Of a DNA stretch of 64,000 nucleotides, positions 1 to 7,777 are shown piece after piece. The stretch's first letter is position 1. Each line of letters begins with the position of its first letter. Location: NCBI GenBank assembly GCA_964426415.1, contig CAYRQM010000005.1:1-64000 (forward strand), written 5' to 3'. Made by a program: the position numbers and the translations under genes. The notes beneath the pieces are model-generated. The model was not told the DNA's origin, did not search any database, and saw only the letters and a program-made list of their open reading frames with translations. The DNA is from UBA3792 sp964426415. Its GTDB lineage: Bacteria; Bacillota; Clostridia; Christensenellales; CAG-138.

Positions 1-43
1 CCGAAACATACCGTTTATCTGCATAAACATACAAAACCGTGCG

Positions 44-72
44 TTGCAATTCACGCCGCGGTGCGGTATAAT
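44..72 (+). promoter_or_regulatory. Sigma-A promoter of the cytidylate-kinase-like gene
   Basis: TTGCAA at 44-49 and a consensus TATAAT at 67-72 are separated by 17 bp. Transcription would start about 15-20 bases before the start codon at 96. Confidence 0.75.
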
Positions 73-95
73 ATGAATAGAAAGAGGTGAACGTT

Positions 96-701
96 ATGAA
101 GTATCGCATCATCACGGTGAGCCGTCAGTTTGGCAGCGGCGGCAGGAGCATTGCGAAGGCAGTCGCCGACAAGCTGGGATACGCCTATTACGACAAGGAG
201 CTGGTCAAGCAGGTCGCGGTGGAAACGGGCTTCTCCCCCGAATACGTCGAAGAAAAGGGCGAATATGCGCCCACCCGCAGCCCGCTTTCCTATGCGTTTG
301 CCATGGCAAGCACGCCCGGTCTCATGAACGGCATGACGGCGGCGGACTACCTTTGGACGATCCAGCGCAAGGTCATTTTGGATCTGGCGGACAAGGGCGA
401 CTGCGTCATTGTGGGGCGCTGCGCCGATTTCATTTTGGCAGATCGTCCCGACGCGCTGCACCTCTTTATCCATGCCGACAACGCCTACCGTGCCCAACGC
501 ATCGTGCGGCTTTACGGCGAATCCGAGCAAAGTCCCGAAAAGCGGCTTGCCGACAAGGATGGCAAGCGCAGCGTCAACTACAAGCATTTCACGGGACGCG
601 AATGGGGCAACGTCAAAAATTACGACCTCAGCCTGAACAGCGGCAAGTTTGACGAAGCGTATTGCGTGGAGCTGATTGCGGACATCGTGACCCGTTCTTA
701 G
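96..701 (+). CDS. Cytidylate kinase-like family protein
   Basis: A 201-residue P-loop protein of the cytidylate-kinase-like family (AAA_26 type). The N-terminus reads ITVSRQFGSGGRSIAKAVA, where the glycine/serine-rich loop takes the place of a Walker A motif. It is followed by LGYAYYDKEL and, near residue 110, VIVGRCADFIL, both typical of the family. A true cmk is present elsewhere in the window (48660), so this paralogue probably has another nucleotide-related role; the substrate is unknown. The ATG at 96 is preferred over the in-frame GTG at 87 because GAGGTG lies about seven bases upstream of it. The gene appears to be monocistronic with its own promoter. Confidence 0.85.
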   Translation: MKYRIITVSRQFGSGGRSIAKAVADKLGYAYYDKELVKQVAVETGFSPEYVEEKGEYAPTRSPLSYAFAMASTPGLMNGMTAADYLWTIQRKVILDLADKGDCVIVGRCADFILADRPDALHLFIHADNAYRAQRIVRLYGESEQSPEKRLADKDGKRSVNYKHFTGREWGNVKNYDLSLNSGKFDEAYCVELIADIVTRS

Positions 702-739
702 AGATTAACGGGAATTTCACAATCTGTACGCGTTTTTGT

Positions 740-768
740 TTGCAGAATGCATTACGCTGTGTTATACT
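740..768 (+). promoter_or_regulatory. Sigma-A promoter of the lipoprotein pair
   Basis: TTGCAG at 740-745 and TATACT at 763-768 with a 17-bp spacer. It lies just upstream of the GTG start at 797. Confidence 0.65.
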
Positions 769-796
769 ATTCGCACATCTATAAGGAGGGATTCCT

Positions 797-1645
797 GTGA
801 AACGCAAACAATTGCTGATCTTGGTTCTGTGCCTGTGCTTTTGCGCGACGGCGCTGACAGGCTGTCACAAGACGGACGACCTTTCGAATGCGCCCGCCAC
901 GAGCGATCCGAGCAACGGTTCCTCGTCTGTGGTACAGGCCACCAATATAGACGGCACAACGCCCGCGCCGCTGCCCGACGATTCGTCCGAACCGGTCGTG
1001 TCCGACGCAGCCACCGATGCGCCCGTCGTCACCGCGACGCCCAATGCGGACGGCTCTACGGCAAAGCCCGGCGTCACCGCCGCGCCCGCCACCAATAAGC
1101 CCGGCGCCACCGCCGCCCCCGTGGGTGCAAAGGACAACCCGCTGGTGGTCGTGCTGGCAAACGACGACGTCGTCACCGCCGAAATGCTTTCCAAGTACAA
1201 AGCGGCTGCCAAAACAGCTTCCGCCACCTACTACGTCACGCTGCAGGGCGTCTTTACCCTGACCAATTTGGAAGTCTACACCGACGGCACGCTGTCGTTC
1301 TCCGTCAGTATGCCGGATGCGTCCGCCGCCACGCCCAACCTGACGACCGCCGCTGGCGGCGCGGGCACGCAAGCCGATCCGCTGCTCTACACCTTTGCAG
1401 TCGATCATCCCGTTCCCGCCGCGTTCCTGTCCGAGCTTTCCGCCCAAGCCGCCAAGGCCAAGCAGCCGCTGTATGTGACGCTGCAGGCAGAAATGTTCGT
1501 TGTGAACCTGTACTTTAGCGCCGACGGCACGCTGTCCTTCCAAGTGACCTTCGTCCAAGAAGCCTACATGCCCACCGACGATTGGGACGACGAAAACATT
1601 GTGATTGTAGATTGGGACGATTTGTTCGGCACGCCGAACCCGTAA
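797..1645 (+). CDS. Lipoprotein with a duplicated beta-type domain
   Basis: A 282-residue putative lipoprotein. A signal peptide of about 22 residues ends in the lipobox LTGC, giving lipid attachment at Cys23. A low-complexity linker rich in Thr, Ala, Pro and Asp follows to about residue 110. The rest is two homologous units of about 65 residues. Each starts with a DNPL/ADPL motif and contains YYVTLQ/LYVTLQ and then DGTLSF. The GTG start is supported by AAGGAGG at 783-789. The gene lies 16 bp upstream of a second lipoprotein gene and probably shares its transcript. I recognise no family. An extracellular binding or structural role is inferred only from export and duplication. Confidence 0.8.
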   Translation: MKRKQLLILVLCLCFCATALTGCHKTDDLSNAPATSDPSNGSSSVVQATNIDGTTPAPLPDDSSEPVVSDAATDAPVVTATPNADGSTAKPGVTAAPATNKPGATAAPVGAKDNPLVVVLANDDVVTAEMLSKYKAAAKTASATYYVTLQGVFTLTNLEVYTDGTLSFSVSMPDASAATPNLTTAAGGAGTQADPLLYTFAVDHPVPAAFLSELSAQAAKAKQPLYVTLQAEMFVVNLYFSADGTLSFQVTFVQEAYMPTDDWDDENIVIVDWDDLFGTPNP

Positions 1646-1661
1646 ATAGAAAGGATTCTTT

Positions 1662-2252
1662 ATGAAACGACTTCTCGCACTTGCACTTTGCCTCTTGATG
1701 GCACTTTCCGTGTTCGCCTGCACCAAGAAGGGCGCCACGACGGACGATCCCAGCGCCACCGACGTTCCCGCCAACGGCGATTCTGCCGTCGTAACCGATG
1801 CGCCCCTTGCGGACGAGACCATCAAGCCCACCGACGAACCGACGGCTGCGCCGATCGTGTATGCGGGGTACTTGGCGCTGCCTTCCGACTGGAGCTACCA
1901 TCCCGATTCGCCCGTCCAGTACAACAATGCCGACTCCTCCGTCCTCATCCAAATCACCGAGGTCGGCAGAACGGCTGTGGAATATTTGGACAAGACCGTC
2001 GAAGAATGGCAGACCTCCTATGACGACGCCAATCTGGCTTACACCGTCACCGGCATCGAACGCGTGCAGCTAAACGAAACCGAAGCGTGCATCGTCCACC
2101 GCACCGATGCGGACGGCGCCGTGGGTGACATCTATGTCATTTGGACGGACGCCATGACGTACTTCTTCGTCATCGCCTCCACCTCCGGTCAAACGGGGCT
2201 GGATGCGGCGCGCACCGTGATGGACACCTTTAAGCCCATCGACGCCGCGTAA
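1662..2252 (+). CDS. Small lipoprotein with a PsbP/DUF1795-like tail
   Basis: A 196-residue lipoprotein. The signal peptide MKRLLALALCLLMALSVFAC ends at the lipidated Cys20. An acidic Thr/Asp/Pro linker is followed from about residue 65 by a compact domain beginning YLALPSDWSY and ending with DAARTVMDTFKP. That ending resembles small lipoprotein domains of the PsbP/DUF1795 type; the assignment is tentative. It is the second gene of a two-lipoprotein operon and is followed at once by an intrinsic terminator. No catalytic motif is visible. Confidence 0.78.
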   Translation: MKRLLALALCLLMALSVFACTKKGATTDDPSATDVPANGDSAVVTDAPLADETIKPTDEPTAAPIVYAGYLALPSDWSYHPDSPVQYNNADSSVLIQITEVGRTAVEYLDKTVEEWQTSYDDANLAYTVTGIERVQLNETEACIVHRTDADGAVGDIYVIWTDAMTYFFVIASTSGQTGLDAARTVMDTFKPIDAA

Positions 2253-2266
2253 TCGCAAAGCGTTTT

Positions 2267-2299
2267 GCTCCGCAGCTTCGGCGTGCGGAGCTTTTTTTG
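2267..2299 (+). terminator. Intrinsic terminator of the lipoprotein operon
   Basis: GCTCCGCA (2267-2274) pairs with TGCGGAGC (2284-2291) and is followed by a run of seven T. Confidence 0.9.
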
Positions 2300-2305
2300 T
2301 ACGGA

Positions 2306-2335
2306 AAACGGCGTGCACCTGCGCGCACGCCGTTT
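2306..2335 (-). terminator. Hairpin at the 3' end of hpf
   Basis: Perfect 11-bp stem: AAACGGCGTGC (2306-2316) with GCACGCCGTTT (2325-2335). On the minus strand it ends in only four T, so it may terminate hpf weakly. Confidence 0.6.
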
Positions 2336-2349
2336 GGAAGGGGCAAAAC

Positions 2350-2871
2350 TTACAACGGCTCGATGAGACCGTAGTTGCCGTCTTTGCGCTTGTAAAGCAC
2401 GTTGATGCTGTCGGTCTCGACGTTGCGGAATACGTAGAACGCATGTCCCAACAGCTCGAGCTGCAGCATTGCTTCCTCTTCGCTCATGGGCTTGATGGAG
2501 AATTGCTTGACGCGAACGATGCGCGGACCTTCGTCCTCGTCCTCGGCGTCGTCTTGGGCAATGTCGGCAAACGCGCCCTGCCGCATGCCTTTTTCAAGGC
2601 GGGTGCGGTTGTGGACGATCTGCTTTTCCAGTTTGTCCAATACGTTGTCGAACGACGCATACATATCGCTCGAAACTTCCTCGCCACGGATGATACGGCC
2701 CTCATGCGGGATCGTAACCTCGACAATGTGGCGATTCTTCTCTACGGAGAGGGTGACCTGTGCTTCGGTGTCTTGCGGGAAGTACCGATCGAGCTTGGCG
2801 AGCTTCTTCTCTGCGACTTCGCGCATATAGTCGGAAATCTCCAAGTTCTTGCCGGAAATAGAAATACGCAT
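2350..2871 (-). CDS. hpf: Ribosome hibernation-promoting factor, long form
   Basis: A 173-residue HPF of the long type. The N-terminal domain (about 1-100) starts MRISISGKNLEISDYMREV and carries the RaiA/YfiA signature with the conserved KLAKLDRYFP stretch. An acidic linker follows (about 108-118). The C-terminal domain, IVRVKQFSIKPMSEEEAMLQ onward, is the dimerisation domain that joins 70S ribosomes into inactive 100S particles in stationary phase. The ATG at 2871 is chosen over an upstream GTG because AGAAGGAG lies just before it. It is transcribed alone, convergent with the lipoprotein operon. Confidence 0.95.
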   Translation of the reverse strand: MRISISGKNLEISDYMREVAEKKLAKLDRYFPQDTEAQVTLSVEKNRHIVEVTIPHEGRIIRGEEVSSDMYASFDNVLDKLEKQIVHNRTRLEKGMRQGAFADIAQDDAEDEDEGPRIVRVKQFSIKPMSEEEAMLQLELLGHAFYVFRNVETDSINVLYKRKDGNYGLIEPL

Positions 2872-3036
2872 ATGTTCCACTCCTTCTGACACGTTAATAT
2901 GATCCTCGTGTCAACTATATATTACCATACTTCCCATGAAAAAACCTCCCTTTTTTGAAAAAACAGGGAAAAGTTTTTCATTGTTTCATTTCATTCACAT
3001 TCCGAACAACTTTATGACAAACTCACCCCGTATACT

Positions 3037-3061
3037 AAAAACCGTAGAAGAGAGCTTCTAC
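3037..3061 (-). terminator. Intrinsic terminator after the polyproline protein gene
   Basis: GTAGAAG (3044-3050) and CTTCTAC (3055-3061) form a 7-bp stem with loop AGAG. On the minus strand it is followed by GG and five T. A second, stronger stem-loop lies at 3096-3128 (12-bp perfect stem overlapping the stop codon of the 3123 gene). The rest of 2872-3122 shows no gene. Confidence 0.65.
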
Positions 3062-3122
3062 AACCTCCATTATACTTCCTAATAATACTCCCCCCGAATA
3101 ACGCGCCATTCCCCTCGGCGCG

Positions 3123-3452
3123 TTATTCCCTTTTTGGGCGTCCGCCGGCGCGCGGGTTCATCTGCTCCATCAGCCGCACCACCTGCATCAGTTTTTCCAT
3201 ATCGGGCGCGGGGCGCGGCGGCGGTGGCGGCGGAGGCGGCTGCGGCGGCATCATGGGACGGGGACGCGGCGGCGCCACGTTCAGATGATAGGCGATTTGC
3301 TCGATCCAGTCGGGCGGCAAAAGCCCCGACAGCGCGCACAGGTACTCCTCTACGCCCCGTTTTCCTTGTTCCTCCCGAATGGCGTCGCCCAAGACGACCG
3401 CGCATTGAATCGGCGACGGCGTCGGTCGCGGCGGTTGATTGCTGTATGCCAT
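3123..3452 (-). CDS. Small hypothetical protein with polyproline linker
   Basis: A 109-residue protein of unknown function. Residues about 15-60 form a probable helical domain (VVLGDAIREEQGKRGVEEYL and LLPPDWIEQIAYHLNV). A tract with a run of eight prolines follows (about 67-80), and then a short amphipathic helix (MEKLMQVVRLMEQMNP). The start is supported by GGGGGTG five bases upstream. A 126-codon frame overlapping on the same strand lacks these properties and is taken as a shadow. The gene is divergent from the small gene at 3558, and both encode short, charged, helical cytoplasmic proteins. Confidence 0.65.
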   Translation of the reverse strand: MAYSNQPPRPTPSPIQCAVVLGDAIREEQGKRGVEEYLCALSGLLPPDWIEQIAYHLNVAPPRPRPMMPPQPPPPPPPPRPAPDMEKLMQVVRLMEQMNPRAGGRPKRE

Positions 3453-3557
3453 AAGACACCCCCTGCTCTATGGTATGCGCCGCGGTGCGTTTGGGTGTTT
3501 TGAAAGCGTGGCAACATTTCCTGCGTTCGCTGCATAGACTGTATCGAGGTGATGCAG

Positions 3558-3776
3558 ATGGATCCGAGAGATCAATATGACTTTTACCGCGGCAAGAGCC
3601 AAGCGGAGCTGATGGACGTTTTGGAGCAGCTGACGGCGGAGCAAAAGAGCGCGGGCGAGATGTCCAACACCCACATGGAGGAGATTTACGCGATGCTGGC
3701 GCCGATGCTGTCCGAATCGCAGAAGGCGCGGATGCGGGAGGTCATTGCCCGCCTGAAATCGCCAAACGACGGATAG
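3558..3776 (+). CDS. Small helical hypothetical protein
   Basis: A 72-residue acidic protein predicted to be almost entirely helical, with no signal or membrane segment. It contains AELMDVLEQLTAEQKSAG and then MLSESQKARMREVIARLK. The ATG at 3558 is preferred: GAGG at 3546-3549 is at ideal distance, while the GTG at 3549 and ATG at 3552 overlap that ribosome binding site. It is followed by a terminator and then the secA promoter, so it is probably transcribed alone. I do not recognise a family. Confidence 0.65.
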   Translation: MDPRDQYDFYRGKSQAELMDVLEQLTAEQKSAGEMSNTHMEEIYAMLAPMLSESQKARMREVIARLKSPNDG

Positions 3777-3810
3777 GCAGCATCTGCCCTATTTCGCCGC
3801 AATTCGTTTC

Positions 3811-3835
3811 AGCCCCGTTCACAATCGGGGCTTTT
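3811..3835 (+). terminator. Intrinsic terminator upstream of secA
   Basis: AGCCCCG (3811-3817) pairs with CGGGGCT (3826-3832), followed by TTT and C. Confidence 0.75.
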
Positions 3836-3851
3836 CGTGTGCGCAAAAGTG

Positions 3852-3860
3852 TGCTATACT
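3852..3860 (+). promoter_or_regulatory. Extended -10 promoter of secA
   Basis: TGC followed by TATACT (3855-3860) forms an extended -10 element with no clear -35. The same TGCTATACT occurs before the response-regulator gene at 12288. Confidence 0.6.
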
Positions 3861-3891
3861 CTATCGTGAGTACGAATGCAAGGAGCAACAA

Positions 3892-6642
3892 ATGGGATTT
3901 CTTGATAAACTGCTGGGCACTTCCAGCGAGAGCAAGCTCAAAAAGCTACAGCCGCGTGTGCGTGCGATCAACGCGTTGGAGCCCACCTTCGCCGCTTTGA
4001 GCGACGCCCAGCTGCGGGCAAAAACGGAGGAATTCCGTGCGCGCCTGCAAAAGGGTGAAACCTTGGACGATTTGCTGTGCGAAGCGTTTGCCGCCGTGCG
4101 GGAGGCGAGCGTGCGCACCGTCGGGATGCGGCACTTCGATGTGCAGCTGTTGGGCGGCATGGTGCTGCACCAAGGGCGCATCGCCGAGATGAAAACAGGC
4201 GAGGGCAAAACGCTGGTCGCCACGCTGCCCGCCTATCTCAACGCGTTAAGCGGTGAGGGCGTGCACATCGTCACCGTCAACGACTATCTTGCCAATCGTG
4301 ACGCCCAATGGATGGGCAAAATCTACCGCTTTTTGGGCTTGACGGTGGGCTGCATCGTCCACGATTTGCCCAACGACGAACGCGCCGAAGCCTATCGCTG
4401 CGACATCACCTATGGCACCAACAACGAATTCGGTTTCGACTACCTGCGCGACAACATGTGCGTCTATAAGGAGCGCATGGTGCAGCGCACACTGCACTAC
4501 GCCATCGTGGACGAGGTGGACTCCATCCTCATCGACGAGGCGCGTACCCCGTTGATCATCAGCGGACACGGCGAAGAATCCTCCTTTATGTACCAAGAAG
4601 CCGATCGCTTTGTGGTGCGGCTCACCCGCGGCGAGGACATCAAAGAAATCAGCAAGTCCGACCAGATGCAGGGCATCAGCCAGCCCGAAAGCGGCGACTA
4701 CATGTGCGACATCAAGCAGCGCACCGTGCTGTTGACCGCCCAAGGCATTTCCAAGGCAGAGCAGTTCTTCAAGGTGGACAGCCTTGCCGACGTGGACAAC
4801 ACCGAGCTGAACCACTTCATCAAGCAGGCGCTGCGTGCGCACGCGCTGTTTGAGCGTGACAAGGACTACGTCGTGCAGGACGGACAAGTCCTCATTGTGG
4901 ACGAATTTACGGGCCGTCTGATGATCGGCCGCCGTTACAGCGAAGGGCTGCACCAAGCATTGGAAGCGAAGGAAGGCGTCAAGGTCGAACGCGAGAACAA
5001 GACGCTCGCCACCATCACCTTCCAAAACTACTTCCGTATGTTCCAAAAGCTGGCGGGCATGACGGGTACTGCCAAAACGGAGGAGGACGAGTTTTCCGCC
5101 ATTTACGATTTGGACGTCGTGGAGATTCCCACCAACCGTCCCAACTGTCGTGTGGACAACAAGGACTGCGTGTTCCTCACCCAAGAGGGCAAGTTCCGCG
5201 CCGTGGTCAACGAGATTCAAGAGATGCACGCCACCGGACAGCCGATCTTGGTCGGCACCATCTCCGTGGAACGCAGCGAATACCTGTCCGCGCTTTTAAA
5301 GCGCATCGGGCTGCGTCACGAGGTGCTGAACGCCAAGTACCACGCCAAGGAAGCCGAAATCGTGGCGCAGGCGGGCAAGCTGGGACAAATCACCATCGCC
5401 ACCAACATGGCAGGCCGTGGTACCGATATTCTTTTGGGCGGCAACCCCGACTTTCTTGCGCGGCAGGCGCTGCGGCGGGACGGCATGGAGGAAGACCTGA
5501 TCGACGAGGCAACCGGTCACGCCGAAACCGCCGATCCGCTGATTTTGGCGGCACGCGAACAATATCAACAGCAGTACGCCGCGTTCAAAGCAGAAACCGA
5601 CCAAGAGCATGACGAGGTCGTCCGTCTGGGCGGTCTGCACATCATCGGCACCGAGCGCCACGAGAGCCGCCGCATCGACAACCAGCTGCGCGGCCGTGCA
5701 GGTCGGCAGGGCGATCCGGGCAGCACGCGTTTCTACGTTTCGCTGCGGGACGACCTGATGCGTCGGTTCGGTATGGATCGGATGGAAGGGCTGATGAGCA
5801 AGCTCTCCCCCGACGACGATACGCCCATCGAGAACGGACTGATTACCCGTCAAATCGAGCAGGCGCAAAAGCGCGTCGAGGCAGCCAACTTCGAAATCCG
5901 CCGCAACGTGCTGCGCTACGACGACGTGATGAACAAGCAGCGTGAAATCATCTACGGCGAACGCCGCAAGGTGCTGATGGGCGCGGATTTGCGCGATCAG
6001 TTTACCGACATGATTCACACGACGCTGACCAGCATCGTGGACACCTATTGCAACACCCACGTTTCCGACGACGAATGGAACTTGGACATGGTTTCCAAGG
6101 ATATGTGCGAGCTGTGCGGGCTGACCGCATTCGACCTTTCCGCCCTGCGCGCAAACCGCAAGTGCCGCAAGGAGGACGTGTACAACCTGTGCGAGCAGGT
6201 CGTCGCAAGCCTGCGTACCGAGAAGGAAGCGGCGTTTGCCGAACAGAACGTCGATATGCGCGAAGTGGAACGCATCATGCTGCTGCGCGCCGTGGACACC
6301 AACTGGATGGATCACATCGACGCCATGGACCAGCTGCGCCAAGGCATTGGGCTGAGGGCATACGCCCAGACCGACCCTGCCAACGCCTACGCCGACGAGG
6401 GTGCCGAGCTGTTCGACGCCATGATTGAGCGGATTCGGGAGGAGGCGGTGCGCAACCTGCTGCATGTGCAGCTGCGCCGCGCCCCGATGGAACGGCAACA
6501 GGTCGCAAAGGCGGTGGAGACACCCGCCGAAGATGGCGCCAAGCCCGTGGTCAAGAAGCATTCTGACAAGGTCGGACGCAACGATCCCTGTCCCTGTGGC
6601 AGCGGCAAAAAGTACAAAAACTGCTGTGGGCGCAACGCATAA
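3892..6642 (+). CDS. secA: Preprotein translocase ATPase SecA
   Basis: A 916-residue SecA, the motor that drives unfolded preproteins through SecYEG. It begins MGFLDKLLG. The first nucleotide-binding domain has the Walker A GEGKT near residue 103 and DEVDSILIDEARTPLIISG near 207. The preprotein cross-linking domain and second ATPase domain follow, with NMAGRGTDI and RRIDNQLRGRAGRQGDPGS. The C-terminus carries the zinc-binding SEC-C tail (NDPCPCGSGKKYKNCC) that contacts SecB or the ribosome. AAGGAG lies ten bases upstream of the ATG. The gene has its own promoter and terminator. The length is slightly above that of the Bacillus protein and nothing is missing. Confidence 0.98.
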   Translation: MGFLDKLLGTSSESKLKKLQPRVRAINALEPTFAALSDAQLRAKTEEFRARLQKGETLDDLLCEAFAAVREASVRTVGMRHFDVQLLGGMVLHQGRIAEMKTGEGKTLVATLPAYLNALSGEGVHIVTVNDYLANRDAQWMGKIYRFLGLTVGCIVHDLPNDERAEAYRCDITYGTNNEFGFDYLRDNMCVYKERMVQRTLHYAIVDEVDSILIDEARTPLIISGHGEESSFMYQEADRFVVRLTRGEDIKEISKSDQMQGISQPESGDYMCDIKQRTVLLTAQGISKAEQFFKVDSLADVDNTELNHFIKQALRAHALFERDKDYVVQDGQVLIVDEFTGRLMIGRRYSEGLHQALEAKEGVKVERENKTLATITFQNYFRMFQKLAGMTGTAKTEEDEFSAIYDLDVVEIPTNRPNCRVDNKDCVFLTQEGKFRAVVNEIQEMHATGQPILVGTISVERSEYLSALLKRIGLRHEVLNAKYHAKEAEIVAQAGKLGQITIATNMAGRGTDILLGGNPDFLARQALRRDGMEEDLIDEATGHAETADPLILAAREQYQQQYAAFKAETDQEHDEVVRLGGLHIIGTERHESRRIDNQLRGRAGRQGDPGSTRFYVSLRDDLMRRFGMDRMEGLMSKLSPDDDTPIENGLITRQIEQAQKRVEAANFEIRRNVLRYDDVMNKQREIIYGERRKVLMGADLRDQFTDMIHTTLTSIVDTYCNTHVSDDEWNLDMVSKDMCELCGLTAFDLSALRANRKCRKEDVYNLCEQVVASLRTEKEAAFAEQNVDMREVERIMLLRAVDTNWMDHIDAMDQLRQGIGLRAYAQTDPANAYADEGAELFDAMIERIREEAVRNLLHVQLRRAPMERQQVAKAVETPAEDGAKPVVKKHSDKVGRNDPCPCGSGKKYKNCCGRNA

Positions 6643-6656
6643 CCCAAAAACCACAT

Positions 6657-6687
6657 CGCCGCGGGCAACACGTCCGCGGCGGTTTTT
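6657..6687 (+). terminator. Intrinsic terminator of secA
   Basis: CGCCGCGG (6657-6664) with CCGCGGCG (6674-6681), then six T and further T-rich sequence. Confidence 0.9.
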
Positions 6688-6717
6688 TCTTTTGGCGTAA
6701 GTACGCGCCGTGCCGCC

Positions 6718-7674
6718 TTAAGGAAGCAGCGGCAAAATGCAGTTTTGGATGTACTCTACGCGGTCGAACACCCGCGGTTTGAACGTGGCGGTGACCGCGA
6801 CGGCGCAATTTTTGACGGGATCGACGTACAGGACGTTTCCGCCGTCGCCGATGGCTGCAAAGCAGCGCCGCTTCGCATCGACAATCCACCAAAGATACCC
6901 GTATGCCATGTTGCCAAAACGCACGTCGCATTGGACGCGGGGCGTGGTCATGGCGTCGATCCATGCGGCGGACACGACGCGCCGCCCTGCATATACGCCG
7001 CGGGCAAGGCACATAGAGCCAATCTTTGCCATGTCCCGCGCAGACAGGCAAAGTCCCCAGCCCGCCGTACAGGCGCCCTTCGGGTCTGCCATCCAAACCG
7101 CCTCCCTTGGGGCTTTGGAAAACAGAAAGTCGCGCTGCGATGCGGCGCTGTCCACCGACGCCACCCGATGGGGCGTGATTTGAAGCGGAGCAAATAAATG
7201 GCGGTTCGCATAGTCCAAAAGCGACTCGCCGCTTGCGTTTTGCAGCGCGCCCGCCAAGATCTGGATGCCCAAGGTCGCATAGCAAAACGTGCCGTCAAGC
7301 CCCGACCTGCCGCCCAAAAGATCCAGCGCGGCAAGCGTCCAGTCTTCGCTGGTGCAAACCTTCTTCCACGGTTCCGAACGATATTTGTACGGCGCGGTCA
7401 TGGTCAGAAGATGCCGGAGCGTCACGTCATAGATCGTCTTTTCGCCGCGCTTGACCGTATACTGCGGAAAATAAGTCAGTATGGGCTGCTCCACGGACGC
7501 GATTTCGCCGCGGTCGACGGCGATGCCCACCAGCAGCGCCAGCACGCTCTTGGTGACCGACATCACGTTTTGCGCGTCGTCGGGCGCGAACCCATTGCAG
7601 CATTTTTCATACAAAATCTGCTCGTCCCGCATGGCGACGACTTGGCAGATGTTGCTTTGTTCGTATGTGTCCAT
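6718..7674 (-). CDS. Serine hydrolase, beta-lactamase/CubicO family
   Basis: A 318-residue penicillin-binding-protein-like serine hydrolase. The catalytic SxxK motif is in MSVTKSVLALLVG near residue 62. The downstream tyrosine motif is probably CYATLGIQILAGAL, where YAT replaces the usual YxN. A C-terminal GDGGN stands at the position of the KTG-like triad. There is no signal peptide, so it may act in the cytoplasm, as several esterase-like CubicO proteins do. The ATG at 7674 has AAGGAGGA upstream and is preferred over an upstream in-frame start. A terminator and a promoter separate it from the ABC exporter genes, so it is likely monocistronic. The substrate is unknown. Confidence 0.85.
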   Translation of the reverse strand: MDTYEQSNICQVVAMRDEQILYEKCCNGFAPDDAQNVMSVTKSVLALLVGIAVDRGEIASVEQPILTYFPQYTVKRGEKTIYDVTLRHLLTMTAPYKYRSEPWKKVCTSEDWTLAALDLLGGRSGLDGTFCYATLGIQILAGALQNASGESLLDYANRHLFAPLQITPHRVASVDSAASQRDFLFSKAPREAVWMADPKGACTAGWGLCLSARDMAKIGSMCLARGVYAGRRVVSAAWIDAMTTPRVQCDVRFGNMAYGYLWWIVDAKRRCFAAIGDGGNVLYVDPVKNCAVAVTATFKPRVFDRVEYIQNCILPLLP

Positions 7675-7698
7675 CCCGTGTCCTCCTTGGATAGAATC

Positions 7699-7727
7699 AG
7701 CGTAACACGATTTGAAACGGTTTGCAA
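7699..7727 (-). promoter_or_regulatory. Promoter of the serine hydrolase gene
   Basis: On the minus strand TTGCAA (7727-7722), a 17-bp spacer and TACGCT (7704-7699). Confidence 0.5.
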
Positions 7728-7731
7728 GCGC

Positions 7732-7755
7732 AAAAAGACGCCGCACTTGGCGGCG
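7732..7755 (-). terminator. Terminator of the alarmone synthetase-ABC exporter operon
   Basis: CGCCGC and GCGGCG arms (7739-7744 and 7750-7755) with loop of five, followed on the minus strand by five T (A run at 7732-7736). Confidence 0.75.
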
Positions 7756-7777
7756 CCCTTTGTCTGCGCGATGCAGG

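Noticed and set aside
3079..3459. A 126-codon minus-strand frame overlapping the polyproline protein
   Set aside because: Arg/Ala-rich shadow in another frame. The 109-codon frame has the better ribosome binding site and a plausible domain pattern.
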